DNA of 26,899 nucleotides from a virus. Each line of letters begins with the position of its first letter. Position 1 is the first letter of the stretch. The notes beneath the pieces were generated by a model. That model did not search any database. It had not been told where the DNA came from and saw nothing but the letters and a program-made list of their open reading frames with translations. The position numbers were made by a program, and so were the translations under genes. Where the stretch lies: positions 1 to 26,899 of IMG/VR virus record IMGVR_UViG_3300042387_001125, one strand, 5' to 3'. Below are positions 7,304 to 16,009 of this stretch, in pieces.

Positions 7304-7374
7304 TGGAAAATAGGAGAATCGAACTCCTAATAAGTGCTTGCAAAGCACCCGTTATACCGTTTAACTAATTCCCC
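7304..7374 (-). tRNA. tRNA-Ala (anticodon UGC)
   Basis: A 71-base cloverleaf on the minus strand. Acceptor GGGGAAT/ATTTTCC with discriminator A, anticodon stem GGTGC/GCACT with loop TTTGCAA giving UGC, and T arm TAGGA-GTTCGAT-TCTCC or close to it. The acceptor contains G3:U70, the defining identity element for alanyl-tRNA synthetase, followed by G4:U69. This makes the Ala assignment robust. CCA is not encoded. A perfect late promoter box lies 23 bases upstream. Confidence 0.93.
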
Positions 7375-7396
7375 AGAAAACCCCAAAAGGGTCAAT

Positions 7397-7404
7397 TATT
7401 TATA
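7397..7404 (-). promoter_or_regulatory. T4-type late promoter box (TATAAATA) before the tRNAs
   Basis: A perfect TATAAATA on the minus strand, 23 bases before the first base of tRNA-Ala and just after the stop of the 2OG oxygenase gene (7409). It would start late transcription through both tRNAs into the virion-type genes at 7204-4842. Confidence 0.7.
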
Positions 7405-7408
7405 TAAT

Positions 7409-7927
7409 TTAACGAACGTCTCCCCAAATTTGTATAGTATACCGATAATCATTTGAATTTGGGGAAACTAGAGTAACCATATGTTTTTCATAATTATCAT
7501 TAATAATCATCATATTTTCTTGTGGACATATTGCTTTGTAAACTTCATTTGGACAATCTCCATCTTTCCAGAGAAAAATTCCACCATCATGCAAATGCCA
7601 CTCATCATTTAGATATATTGTTGCACCAAAAGCGTGTCCTTCATCGGTATGTAAGGATATCCCAGAATTACTTTGCCATATGTAATAAAGATATGTTAAA
7701 GTCTTATATTTTTTTATAAAATGTTCTTCTGTTTGTTCTATTAGTTGATTGAGAATTTTTTCATTAGAAATTTTAGTATAGATACAAGTTCCAGAAGTTC
7801 CTTTTAAAAGATTACTATCCCAATTAAAAACATTTGATCTCCAAACATTTTGATTAATTAAATTTGAAATATCATCTTTACATTCTTCAATTAAACTATC
7901 ACTTAAAACTTCTTTATATATTCTCAT
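7409..7927 (-). CDS. 2OG-Fe(II) oxygenase family protein
   Basis: A 172-residue protein with the Fe(II)/2-oxoglutarate dioxygenase signature: H93-T-D95 as the first two iron ligands, distal H149 in YEKHMVTLVSP, and R162 in YRYTIQIW positioned to bind 2-oxoglutarate. The strand pattern around GATIYLNDEWHLHDGGIFLW is typical of the prolyl-4-hydroxylase-like branch. Such oxygenases are common in marine cyanophages, with unknown substrates (protein, sugar or nucleotide). It is the last gene of the accessory cluster, and its start overlaps the stop of the 60-residue gene (ATGA). All expected catalytic residues are present. The substrate cannot be read from sequence. Confidence 0.85.
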   Translation of the reverse strand: MRIYKEVLSDSLIEECKDDISNLINQNVWRSNVFNWDSNLLKGTSGTCIYTKISNEKILNQLIEQTEEHFIKKYKTLTYLYYIWQSNSGISLHTDEGHAFGATIYLNDEWHLHDGGIFLWKDGDCPNEVYKAICPQENMMIINDNYEKHMVTLVSPNSNDYRYTIQIWGDVR

Positions 7928-8106
7928 GTTAAGATATTTTCAATTTGATTATCTAGTGATAAAATAACATTCCTAATATCATTAATTCGGGGAGGTACAC
8001 TTAATTCATCATAAGTATATCCTTTTTGAGCATCAAAAAGAATTTGACGAACTGCCGCAGCAGAGCGAACATCCATTTTAATAGTTACTTGTTTTTCTTT
8101 AGTCAT
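7924..8106 (-). CDS. Small conserved-type protein of unknown function
   Basis: A 60-residue protein starting MTKEKQVTIKMDVRSAAAVR, with an N-terminal strand and then helix (AAAVRQILFDAQKGYTYDEL). It overlaps mazG upstream by 4 bases and the oxygenase downstream by ATGA, which supports it as a real, coupled gene. No motif or family is recognised beyond similarity in style to small early proteins of cyanophages. Confidence 0.68.
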   Translation of the reverse strand: MTKEKQVTIKMDVRSAAAVRQILFDAQKGYTYDELSVPPRINDIRNVILSLDNQIENILT

Positions 8107-8576
8107 CGGTCATCAGCAGCACGGTTTTCGGAGAAATAAACATCAAAAGCACCTTCAGGATAACGCTTAAGAAGTTTTTGAACATTTTTGGCAACAACAT
8201 CATCAATAGAAATATCAAGTGCCATACATGCCTGAGCAACATACCACATAATATCACCAAGTTCAATAATTAAATGCTCCCTATTGTCCTCATTATAAGG
8301 TTTTCCTTGAAAAACCATTTTCTTGACAATTTCCATGAACTCTCCACCTTCGGCATTGATACCCACAGCAGCAGTAAGAAGTCTTTCAATGTTTGCACCT
8401 TTCTCATCAAGGGCAACTAAACGATCAGATAAAGCGAGAAAGTCTTTAGATGCATCAGAAGTTACAGCATCTACAAACTCAGCATACTTATCAAAATCAA
8501 CGTGTTTTGCAGTTTCAGTCATAGTGTATTCGGCGTATCCGTTATCTAGTGTTTTTTTATCGGTTGAAATTGTCAT
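8103..8576 (-). CDS. mazG: MazG-like nucleotide pyrophosphohydrolase
   Basis: A 157-residue all-alpha NTP pyrophosphohydrolase. The metal-binding motif is visible as E79-F-M-E82 in NAEGGEFMEIVKK and E105-L-G-D108 in IIELGDIMWYVAQA, the ExxE...ExxD pattern of MazG/dUTPase-like enzymes. The conserved tail KNVQKLLKRYPEG follows. Members hydrolyse (d)NTPs to NMP and pyrophosphate. In cyanophages mazG was first proposed to act on (p)ppGpp, but later biochemistry favours dNTPs, so a role in recycling host nucleotides is more likely. It overlaps the next gene by 4 bases and shares the accessory cluster with a methyltransferase and oxygenases. Confidence 0.88.
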   Translation of the reverse strand: MTISTDKKTLDNGYAEYTMTETAKHVDFDKYAEFVDAVTSDASKDFLALSDRLVALDEKGANIERLLTAAVGINAEGGEFMEIVKKMVFQGKPYNEDNREHLIIELGDIMWYVAQACMALDISIDDVVAKNVQKLLKRYPEGAFDVYFSENRAADDR

Positions 8577-8580
8577 AGAT

Positions 8581-9399
8581 TTAAAATTGTTGATTAAAAA
8601 TAGTATCTAATTTTAAATTATTCCAAATTTGTTTGTGGAAATCATTAAATTCAGAATGATTAATATCATTTGGAGTAACATCAATAAAAGTTGCTATTGA
8701 AATTCTATCTTTGTCAATATACCATTCTGGATTCATATATAAACTATGAAAATTTGTCGAGGAGTATAGAACATAAGAATTATACTCTAAAGGGCAAATA
8801 AATTCAAGTTTCCAAGGTCCTTCGTTTATTATTTGCCTCCATTTTTTTGGTTGATTTGCAGAAGTATTTTCATATACTACAGAACTAAAGAAATTTTTAT
8901 AATCATAAAATTCGGATACATTCATATCCAATATACTTATTTTATCATTAAAAGACCAAAATCCAGTTCCACTTTTATTTTCTGGTGTTAATCCTATATT
9001 ACCTGCGATATGAGAATTACTTTTTGAAGTATCAAAATCCACAACATCAGTATGAGGATATTCATACCACGTTTTCATATCACCATTAAAACAATTTACT
9101 ATAATATCAGAAAAATTTACATCAAAACATCCTAGTGTTTTAGATAAAAAATTTCCAATATTAATTCCGTAGTTGTTCAAATAATCGGGATATAATGGAA
9201 ATGATTTTCCAGGTCTAATTATATCTTTTGTTGAAGAAGTATAAAAAGATAATTTTTTACACAAGTCTAGAAGTTTATCTGGATATTTTAAAAAATCATT
9301 TACGATTAAAACTTTTCCAATACCATAATCAATACTTTCAACTATAGTATTATTAACTTCAGTGTATTTTTTCCAATCTTGTTCAAAAGAAAAAATCAT
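8581..9399 (-). CDS. DUF6445-like protein, possible Fe(II)/2OG-type fold
   Basis: A 272-residue protein with dioxygenase-like features. H116-T-D118 lies in YEYPHTDVVD, a distal H218 in YSSTNFHSLYMNP, and R232 in DRISIATFIDV. GNIGLTPENKSGTGFW is the expected strand-turn-strand between the first and last ligands. I recall this arrangement from DUF6445 proteins, but no search was made. If correct, it is a second non-haem iron oxygenase within 1.5 kb of the one at 7409. It lies 4 bases upstream of mazG and 3 bases downstream of the methyltransferase, so the cluster is a single transcript. AT content appears higher than in the replication genes. The substrate is unknown. Confidence 0.7.
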   Translation of the reverse strand: MIFSFEQDWKKYTEVNNTIVESIDYGIGKVLIVNDFLKYPDKLLDLCKKLSFYTSSTKDIIRPGKSFPLYPDYLNNYGINIGNFLSKTLGCFDVNFSDIIVNCFNGDMKTWYEYPHTDVVDFDTSKSNSHIAGNIGLTPENKSGTGFWSFNDKISILDMNVSEFYDYKNFFSSVVYENTSANQPKKWRQIINEGPWKLEFICPLEYNSYVLYSSTNFHSLYMNPEWYIDKDRISIATFIDVTPNDINHSEFNDFHKQIWNNLKLDTIFNQQF

Positions 9400-9402
9400 A
9401 AT

Positions 9403-10110
9403 TTACACAAAAAAATCTTTTGCTTGATATTCCCAAATTTGATTTGATTTATAAAATACTATAATATTTGGATAAAATGAAATACAATTCAAATTTGAAT
9501 AGATGTTTTCAGAAACTCCATAAGACTTATATTTTTCAATATCCATTTTATTTGGATGCCAAACACCATCTGAAGATTGGTATCCTTTCAACCAAGACCA
9601 ATAATTTATAAGATCACTTAATTTTTTAGAATAATTTACAAAAGAATTTGAATTATATCCACCACCACAAACACTCCAATATGATGTATGAATATCTTCA
9701 ACTATATAAATCCCACCAGGATTCATTTTTGGAAATAAGTATTCAAAAGTTTTTATTTGATCCCTGTTTTGATGACTTCCATCATCAATAACAATATCAA
9801 ATGGTCCATTTTCAAAATTAACAATATCTAAGAGTTTTTCATCTTTTTGATCTCCAATATAAACTTTACCAATATTGGAAGTTACTGGTAAAATATCAAT
9901 TCCACATATTTTTGAATTGGGAAATATTTTTTGGTATGCTTGCATACCAGTTCCATTATCAACTCCAATTTCAAGAATATTAATTTTTTTGTTTAGATTA
10001 AATCCTTTAAAAATATTTTTATAGATATCCCAATAAACTATATGTTTACTAGAATATCCAGGAGTTTTATAAAACTCTTTTATTTCATCAAAGACATTAA
10101 TTTTAGTCAT
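9403..10110 (-). CDS. Class I SAM-dependent methyltransferase
   Basis: A 235-residue methyltransferase. Motif I is ILEIGVDNGTGM (residues 45-56), followed by the acidic strand end CGIDILPV (D72), and FDIVIDDGSHQNRDQ (about 104-118) as motif IV. PGGIYIVEDIHTSYW (131-145) is the strand-helix after it. The DDGSH and EDIHTSYW features resemble macrocin/mycinamicin O-methyltransferases, which act on sugars with metal help, so a sugar or small-molecule substrate is more likely than DNA. The gene begins the AT-rich accessory cluster after gp41, with no obvious promoter in the 12-base gap. The actual acceptor is unknown. Confidence 0.83.
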   Translation of the reverse strand: MTKINVFDEIKEFYKTPGYSSKHIVYWDIYKNIFKGFNLNKKINILEIGVDNGTGMQAYQKIFPNSKICGIDILPVTSNIGKVYIGDQKDEKLLDIVNFENGPFDIVIDDGSHQNRDQIKTFEYLFPKMNPGGIYIVEDIHTSYWSVCGGGYNSNSFVNYSKKLSDLINYWSWLKGYQSSDGVWHPNKMDIEKYKSYGVSENIYSNLNCISFYPNIIVFYKSNQIWEYQAKDFFV

Positions 10111-10122
10111 ACTTATTAGTTT

Positions 10123-11502
10123 TTAAAACTTAAATCCTTCAAAAGATTTTTTAGGTTTTTTATCTTCATAATCATTATACTCGTCATCCTGCCCACTGTC
10201 AAGTATATCTTTTTGAGCAGTTTGTTCACAATCGTACAATCTCATTTTGGCACGATCAATACCAACAATAAAGCGTTTATATACTGTTGGATCATTATAA
10301 CGATTTTTCAATTGCTTCACCATAATCTGTCCCAACTGTTCCAATTCTTCTGTGCTAATAAGGGCAAACATAAGATCAGCAGTAGCAGGCAGACCAAATG
10401 ATTCAGAAGTATCAGTAAGTTCAACATCAGAGTTACCATAACCACTACGAGTAGTTTGGGTAGCAGAGACAATTGGTACATTAAATTCAACTGCCAATCC
10501 ACGAAGTTCTTCTGCAATTGCTTTAATATAAGAATAAGAATTAACAGAAAGGTTTGATTTATACCTACTAGAAGCACAAATATTGAGATAATCAATAAAA
10601 ATAATATCAGGTCTAAATGACTTCTTAAGTGCAAGTTCATTAAGAAGAGATTTAAAGTGTCCACTGTGTGCAGATGCAGTTGGATATTCCTTAATTATAA
10701 GAGTTCCCTGAGTTTTCTTCGAGAGGTTTGTAACCTTATTCTCAAACGTTTGCCGAGGAAGTTCTACCAATTGTTGAATAGGAACATTCAGAAGGTTTGC
10801 ATCAATACGTTCAGCAATTTTCTCCTCTGCCATCTCCAATGTAATGTAAAGCACATTATGTCCGTTAAGCACACAGGAGCTCGCCATGTGACACATGAAA
10901 AGAGATTTACCAACACCTGTCCCAGCAAGAGCGATATTAAGAGTCTTGTTAGGAAGACCACCTTTTGTAACTTTGTTGAAATATTCCAAATCAAACGGAA
11001 TACGATCTTCTTTGCGGTGATAAGCATCATAACGTTCCTCATAATCTTGAAGATAATCATGACCAACATGATTATCAAACGATACTGCTAGGGCATTTGA
11101 AAGAATAGTTGGAATAGCATCTCTGTTTTTCTTTTCATCATTTCCATCGGCAATATGGATAGATTCTATTAGGGCAAGATAAATTGCACGATCACGGCAC
11201 CATTTTTCAGTAGTATCAAGCAACCACTGATTTTCTACTGGTGCATTATGAAAAAGTTGAGATGTTTCTCTAATTTCTTTGATTTCCGTTTCGGATAAAT
11301 CCGTGCGATTCTCTATTTCAATGTTTAAAACTTCTGGCGTAATTGCAGACCCATATTTGATAATGAATTTAGCAACCTCATCAAAAATGATTTTTTCCGA
11401 CCTTTTCTCAAAATAATCTGGTTGTATGAATGGTATAACTTTGCGCGAGTAAGTTTCATTAAAAATCAAATTTCGTAGAATGGTTGTTTCAATTCGTTCC
11501 AT
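10123..11502 (-). CDS. 41: Replicative DNA helicase (T4 gp41-like, DnaB family)
   Basis: Hexameric 5'-3' helicase that drives the fork and couples with primase gp61. With the start at the ATG at 11502 it has 459 residues, against 475 in T4. That start gives [20 protein letters not shown], aligning with the T4 N-terminus. The frame is open further upstream (ATG at 11529, TTG at 11532), but that extension only overlaps uvsX. Walker A is [13 protein letters not shown] (K199) and Walker B is [29 protein letters not shown] matches the DnaB H3 region. The chosen start overlaps uvsX by 14 bases. No good ribosome site is visible, so translational coupling to uvsX is likely. Confidence 0.95.
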   Translation of the reverse strand: MERIETTILRNLIFNETYSRKVIPFIQPDYFEKRSEKIIFDEVAKFIIKYGSAITPEVLNIEIENRTDLSETEIKEIRETSQLFHNAPVENQWLLDTTEKWCRDRAIYLALIESIHIADGNDEKKNRDAIPTILSNALAVSFDNHVGHDYLQDYEERYDAYHRKEDRIPFDLEYFNKVTKGGLPNKTLNIALAGTGVGKSLFMCHMASSCVLNGHNVLYITLEMAEEKIAERIDANLLNVPIQQLVELPRQTFENKVTNLSKKTQGTLIIKEYPTASAHSGHFKSLLNELALKKSFRPDIIFIDYLNICASSRYKSNLSVNSYSYIKAIAEELRGLAVEFNVPIVSATQTTRSGYGNSDVELTDTSESFGLPATADLMFALISTEELEQLGQIMVKQLKNRYNDPTVYKRFIVGIDRAKMRLYDCEQTAQKDILDSGQDDEYNDYEDKKPKKSFEGFKF

Positions 11503-12496
11503 AGGAGAATTCACGTTTGGCAATATCATCAAGTTGTTGCATTACTTCTTCGGTAAAATACACTTCAGGTTCTTTAAGAATCTGTTTAGCATATAATTTC
11601 TTTCCATCAATTTCATAACGACCTGCTGTATTTTTCCAAAGACCACCGATTTCGCCAAGTTCAAGTAATCCATAATAACGATCCAAACCACGTTCATCAT
11701 AAAACAAACGTACTTCAACATCTTTATTCTCCTTACTCAAACGCGACTTAGCAGTCTTTGCTTTGATAATGTTTCCAACCACTTCCGTTCCATCTTTTTC
11801 TTTTTTCTTTGAGAGATAAATGATACTAGAAGCAGCATACTTAAGACCACTACCTCCACCCATTTCTTTAGTAGGAACGTAAGCACCAATAACATCATAA
11901 GTATGATTGGTTACAATCATTGGAATTTTTGCTTGCCCAAGTTTAAGGGTAAGCATACGGAATGCGCCTTTAATAAGTTGCGATTTAGTCATGTCCCGAA
12001 CTTCTTTATCATTCAAGGCATCATTAATTTCCTTACTTGTGGAAAGCATTCCCAAAGAGTCTAGCACAAAAATGCAAGGTTTGCGCTCACCTTCGGGTTT
12101 TTTCATATACAGGTCTACTGCCTTGAGCGCCGTTCCGCGAAACTCTTCAACAGTAACAACATTGACAACCACAAGACGAGAAGTATCAATTCCACGAGAT
12201 TCTAGGAGAGATTTGGTAATAGCAGCTTCAGTATCAAAGTAGAGACAATAACCATCGGGATTGGTATCAAGAAAATTCTTAACAACAGCGAGGCTGAAGA
12301 AAGTTTTTCCAGTACTAGACTCTCCAGCAATAGCAGTAATCTTATTGCCAGATACGCCGCCAAATATGCTACCTGAAACCAGTGCATTAAAAATATATGA
12401 ACCCGTGTCAACATAACTTTCAGTCTCATCAATATCTGAAGCAAGTTGCGTATACTCGCCACCAATTTCTTTTACAATATCTTTAAGAAAATCCAT
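11489..12496 (-). CDS. uvsX: RecA-like recombinase UvsX
   Basis: Strand-exchange protein for recombination-dependent replication and repair. It has 335 residues from the ATG at 12496; the frame stays open upstream, but that part overlaps two micro-genes and does not look like RecA. Walker A is [13 protein letters not shown] (K64), Walker B is [26 protein letters not shown] and [20 protein letters not shown] match the conserved RecA/UvsX L2 and C-terminal core regions. AGGA precedes the ATG with a rather long spacing of about 11 bases. Its start overlaps the 46-residue gene by 14 bases and its end overlaps gp41. T4 does not place uvsX directly behind gp43 with two micro-genes between in this way. 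Confidence 0.96.
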   Translation of the reverse strand: MDFLKDIVKEIGGEYTQLASDIDETESYVDTGSYIFNALVSGSIFGGVSGNKITAIAGESSTGKTFFSLAVVKNFLDTNPDGYCLYFDTEAAITKSLLESRGIDTSRLVVVNVVTVEEFRGTALKAVDLYMKKPEGERKPCIFVLDSLGMLSTSKEINDALNDKEVRDMTKSQLIKGAFRMLTLKLGQAKIPMIVTNHTYDVIGAYVPTKEMGGGSGLKYAASSIIYLSKKKEKDGTEVVGNIIKAKTAKSRLSKENKDVEVRLFYDERGLDRYYGLLELGEIGGLWKNTAGRYEIDGKKLYAKQILKEPEVYFTEEVMQQLDDIAKREFSYGTN

Positions 12497-12623
12497 TTTT
12501 TGTATTCCTTTGAAATTTAAACGACCACAATTTTGCATACAAGTCTTTATGCTTGTCTTTATGTTTTTCCAATAATTCCATAATGACAATTAAATCTTTA
12601 TCTGTTATTGGTAATGTTATCAT
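12483..12623 (-). CDS. Micro-protein (46 residues) overlapping uvsX
   Basis: Starts [20 protein letters not shown] and ends in a basic tail ([19 protein letters not shown]). The ATG overlaps the stop of the 54-residue gene (ATGA), and the stop lies 14 bases inside uvsX in another frame. The start shares the pattern hydrophobic-Pro-I-x-D-x-(D/E)-L with the 54-residue neighbour (MDLPINDEEL), suggesting the two could be related. The function is unknown. Confidence 0.55.
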   Translation of the reverse strand: MITLPITDKDLIVIMELLEKHKDKHKDLYAKLWSFKFQRNTKNGFS

Positions 12624-12784
12624 GCCACCATACCATACTCTTCACGAAGTATTTTTTTATAGGGCAAACCTTGCTCTTTAAGATTCTTAACTAATTTTAA
12701 CTTTTGATAGAGTGCAGTATCCCCACCCAAAGTTAATGCACTAATAATAGTGTTTAGTTCTTCGTCGTTAATAGGTAAATCCAT
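12620..12784 (-). CDS. Micro-protein (54 residues) following DNA polymerase
   Basis: Begins MDLPINDEELNTIISALTLG and ends REEYGMVA. It is helical, with a HTH-like pattern (LVKNLKEQGLPYKKILREEY). The ATG overlaps the gp43 stop as TGATG and the stop overlaps the next micro-gene as ATGA, so it fits exactly between flanking genes. Tight coupling to the polymerase suggests a replication-related accessory, but no family is recognised. Confidence 0.62.
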   Translation of the reverse strand: MDLPINDEELNTIISALTLGGDTALYQKLKLVKNLKEQGLPYKKILREEYGMVA

Positions 12785-15285
12785 CAGAAAAAAAATGATT
12801 CAAGGTTTGCAGTTTTTTCTTCTTTCCATCCAATAATATTCAGAATTGTTTTGAGTGGATCCAAGAATGCTTTTTCAAATTGTAGTTCATAGTCAATATA
12901 TTTGTCAAGACCAAGTTCGGTAGGAAACTGCTGAATAAAAGAAATTACATTTTCCTGAATAGTGTTTGGTTTCTTCAAAAATAAAAACTTTACCTTTTCA
13001 CCATTATTAATTAGCGAATATTTATTAGTAAGATTTTTCTGCTTTATATAATGATTAAACAATAATGCACCACGAACTTGAATTGGAGTTTTAGGAGCGT
13101 AGATACTAGAAGATGAATAATATTTCCGAACATCAGAAGCAGTTCTGGGAAACGCAATCTGTTCTGGAGGAAGAGATTTAAACTCTTCACGACATTTATC
13201 AATAAAATGAATCATGTCATCTTCAGTTCCACTCATTAAGATATTAAAAGATTCTTTCAACATCTTACGACAAGGTGCAGGTGTAGAAGATTTGATTGCT
13301 TCAATCCCTTTGATCTTCAGTTTAGATTCTTCATAACGAACACCTTCACTATCCCATACACTTAAAATGTATCGCTTCTTTGCAGTCCAGATACCACGTT
13401 CCGCAATACACTCACGCTTCATGATCATCTTCTGTTCATAAGCATTCACATACTCTGCCAATTCTTGGTAAGAACTTTCAATATATTTTTCAAATTCCAC
13501 CTTACAGACCTTATCAAGGAACGAAACAACGCCTTGAGTAGTTTTCTCTCTTCCTTTGAATACAGTTTCCACCAGAGGACCCATATTAACGTAAAGAGAA
13601 TCGGTATCTGAAGCAATAACATAATCTACATCTCCACTTTTAAGAATCTTGTTCAAGTAAGAATTTACTTTATTCATAATCCAGTTAATTGAAACTTGAC
13701 CAGATAAAGTAATTGCTTCAGCATTTGCGAGTTTAAAGTAACGAAAATACTGATTACCGATGGCACCATAAGCAGAGTTCAATTGAATCTTACGTGCCAT
13801 CTGGATGTTGTTGCAACGAGCAATCTCTTTAACCAATTCTTTGTTCTTGGTCTTTTCATATTCTTGCTCTGCCGCAAGCATTTTCTTCTTAAAGATCACA
13901 CGTTCATTATAAATCTTCTCCATCAACTCTGGAAGAAATCCACGAATATCTTTACGATACATCGCTCCGTTTGCACAAACCGCATAATCCTTATACATCT
14001 CAAAGTTAATAGTCTGATTTAAAATTTTATCTACATTAACTGTTGGATGCTTCTCTTCAACAAGTGTTTCTGGAGAGATGTTGTACTGCATGATCAGGTG
14101 AGGATACAGCGAGTTAAGGTCAAAACTCACAACCCAATCATACATTCCTGGAATAGGTTCTTTTACATAAGCACCCTCATACTTGGAATCTTTATCAGAA
14201 CGCTCTTTAGGAGGAATAACGATATTCCTTTTCTTCAGATAGTTATAGATGATTGTATCCCACATGCGAACTTGAGAAAATACATCCTCATAGTTTGCCT
14301 TGGCATCGTATGCCATAGTAAGAGCAAGTTCAATCAGTTTCATCTTGTCTTCCAAACGGTCAACAAGTTCCACGTCCTTGATGTTGTACTCTACAAACTT
14401 CTGCCAACCTTTAGTGTAGAAGTCTTTAAACGTATCAAACTCGGAGTGATCCAGTTTCTTTTGCTTGAGTTCAACTTCGGCAATATAATCCAAGCGATAG
14501 GATTCCTGTGCTTTATAAGTAAATTTCTTATAAAGATCAAGATAGTCTAACTGCGAGATTCCACCAATATCATAACAAAGGTGCTTACGTCCAGAGATAT
14601 AAGTTTCATCTTCAGTAACAAGACCCCATGGCGACAACCGCTTCATGAGTTTTTCACCAAGAACCCTATCAATTCTACGAACAAGATATGGAATATCATA
14701 CAGTTTGCTATTCCACCCAGTTACAACTTCAGGAGTATTTGATTCAATCATCCACCAATTAATAAAATCATTTAAGAGATCATATTCATTAGAAAAAGAA
14801 CGATAATCAACATTCTTCTGTTTGTTTTGAAAAGGACCTTTTCCCCAAGTACGAATTTGCTTTGAAGAATAATCCTGAATAGTAATCAAAAGAACTTCCT
14901 CTGCAGCAGATTCTACATCGGGGAATCCATTTTCAGAAGCAACCTCAATATCAATAGTGGTTACTTTAATCTTACTAATGTCAAACTTCAGTTCCTCTTC
15001 TGGATAAATGTCAGAAATATACTGATAGATGTATTGTGTATTTCCGAAGATTTTAAAGTTTTCTACATTCTCATATTTTTTAACGAACTCCCTACAGTCA
15101 CGTACAGATCCAGGTTGAACTGATTCTACATATTCTCCAGTTAATGTTTGGTATTTAGTTTTTTTATTCGCAGGGACAAAAAGAGTCGGGTTGAACTTCT
15201 CACGGGTCATAAAATGTTTACCATCTTCATAACCACGGACCAAGAAGTGATCCCCGACCATTTGAACGTTAGTGTAAAATCGCAT
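12784..15285 (-). CDS. 43: DNA polymerase, family B (T4 gp43-like)
   Basis: Replicative polymerase with 3'-5' proofreading; about 833 residues against 898 in T4. Exonuclease motifs: TTIDIEVAS (D113, E115), VVTGWNSKLYDIPYL, and YNIKDVELVD. Polymerase motif A is SFDLNSLYPHLIMQYN (D390), motif B QLNSAYGAIGNQYFRY, and motif C IASDTDSLYVN (D561, D563). The C-terminus ANLESFFF resembles the T4 tail (ASLDFLF) that docks on clamp gp45. Two adjacent ATGs exist at 15288 and 15285; GAGG lies 6 bases before the second, which I prefer (residue numbers here count from the first). The start overlaps the upstream UPF0489-like gene by about 17 bases. No intein or split is seen. Confidence 0.97.
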   Translation of the reverse strand: MRFYTNVQMVGDHFLVRGYEDGKHFMTREKFNPTLFVPANKKTKYQTLTGEYVESVQPGSVRDCREFVKKYENVENFKIFGNTQYIYQYISDIYPEEELKFDISKIKVTTIDIEVASENGFPDVESAAEEVLLITIQDYSSKQIRTWGKGPFQNKQKNVDYRSFSNEYDLLNDFINWWMIESNTPEVVTGWNSKLYDIPYLVRRIDRVLGEKLMKRLSPWGLVTEDETYISGRKHLCYDIGGISQLDYLDLYKKFTYKAQESYRLDYIAEVELKQKKLDHSEFDTFKDFYTKGWQKFVEYNIKDVELVDRLEDKMKLIELALTMAYDAKANYEDVFSQVRMWDTIIYNYLKKRNIVIPPKERSDKDSKYEGAYVKEPIPGMYDWVVSFDLNSLYPHLIMQYNISPETLVEEKHPTVNVDKILNQTINFEMYKDYAVCANGAMYRKDIRGFLPELMEKIYNERVIFKKKMLAAEQEYEKTKNKELVKEIARCNNIQMARKIQLNSAYGAIGNQYFRYFKLANAEAITLSGQVSINWIMNKVNSYLNKILKSGDVDYVIASDTDSLYVNMGPLVETVFKGREKTTQGVVSFLDKVCKVEFEKYIESSYQELAEYVNAYEQKMIMKRECIAERGIWTAKKRYILSVWDSEGVRYEESKLKIKGIEAIKSSTPAPCRKMLKESFNILMSGTEDDMIHFIDKCREEFKSLPPEQIAFPRTASDVRKYYSSSSIYAPKTPIQVRGALLFNHYIKQKNLTNKYSLINNGEKVKFLFLKKPNTIQENVISFIQQFPTELGLDKYIDYELQFEKAFLDPLKTILNIIGWKEEKTANLESFFF

Positions 15286-16009
15286 CATTTACCTCAGTAT
15301 ACCGAAATTCTAACTCAAATTTTTTATTTTTATTTGTAATTATAACTGGTTGATTACCAGTAAATTCCTCATAAGCATTCAAAAACATTCGAAAATAATG
15401 CCAGTGATTCTTTGGAACATATTGTGGCGATAAACACAAAAACACATGATCAAAATTATAATCTTGAAATGTTATTTCATGCCGTTCTATATCATAGAAT
15501 TTTGGAATATATTTTAAAATTATATTAGATTTTCCTCTATGTGAACTATCTGGATTTGTTATCCACACACAAGATTTTAGTTTTCCTTTACTGGCCAACC
15601 ATCCTATCCAATTTCCTTCATTGACATAATTACATTTTTTGATATTTTCATATTCATAATCCATTGATTTTTCATTGCTTCCAAATAAATCAAATGAGTT
15701 ATTCATGAAAACATCATCATGATGGTCAACATTAATCAATTCAATATTACTATAATCGGAAATAGAATGTAAAATATCATCATGTTCATATCCAAATGAA
15801 AACGATTTAGAATTTTTTAATGATTTTAGAAAAATATCAAAACAAAATAATAAAGCAGATTGATCAATATAAAAATGGCTTTCAGAAAAATCACTAAATT
15901 CAAATATTTTTTTCCACCTAACAGATGGATTTTCGTCATGAAACAATGAATTATATAATAACAATGATGATCCCATTATATAATCAAGATCAATGCTCAA
16001 TACTTTCAT
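15269..16009 (-). CDS. UPF0489-like protein (possible arginase-fold metalloenzyme)
   Basis: A 246-residue protein from the ATG at 16009, which overlaps the upstream stop as TGATG. It begins MKVLSIDLDYIMGSSLLLYN. Candidate metal ligands are D7/D9 in SIDLDY and the HHDD cluster in INVDHHDDVF; a later strand reads VFLCLSPQYVPKNHWHYF. This pattern resembles UPF0489 proteins, which are thought to share the arginase/deacetylase fold, and I recall similar genes next to gp43 in cyanophages. No substrate is known, and the assignment is by motif only. The stop lies about 17 bases inside gp43, so its translation is probably coupled to the polymerase. Confidence 0.68.
   Translation of the reverse strand: MKVLSIDLDYIMGSSLLLYNSLFHDENPSVRWKKIFEFSDFSESHFYIDQSALLFCFDIFLKSLKNSKSFSFGYEHDDILHSISDYSNIELINVDHHDDVFMNNSFDLFGSNEKSMDYEYENIKKCNYVNEGNWIGWLASKGKLKSCVWITNPDSSHRGKSNIILKYIPKFYDIERHEITFQDYNFDHVFLCLSPQYVPKNHWHYFRMFLNAYEEFTGNQPVIITNKNKKFELEFRYTEVNDAILH

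Noticed and set aside
7375-7396. Terminator upstream of tRNA-Ala (CCC-TTTT-GGGG followed by TTTT)
   Set aside because: The stem is only 3-4 bp and the sequence lies after the late box, where termination would silence the tRNAs.
11503-11532. Longer gp41 with starts at 11529 or 11532
   Set aside because: The added residues are out-of-frame uvsX sequence, and the start at 11502 matches the T4 helicase N-terminus better. It is not excluded, as no start has a strong ribosome site.
12497-12589. Longer uvsX with a start at 12589
   Set aside because: The extra 31 residues do not look like RecA, and they overlap two micro-genes with clean coupling overlaps.
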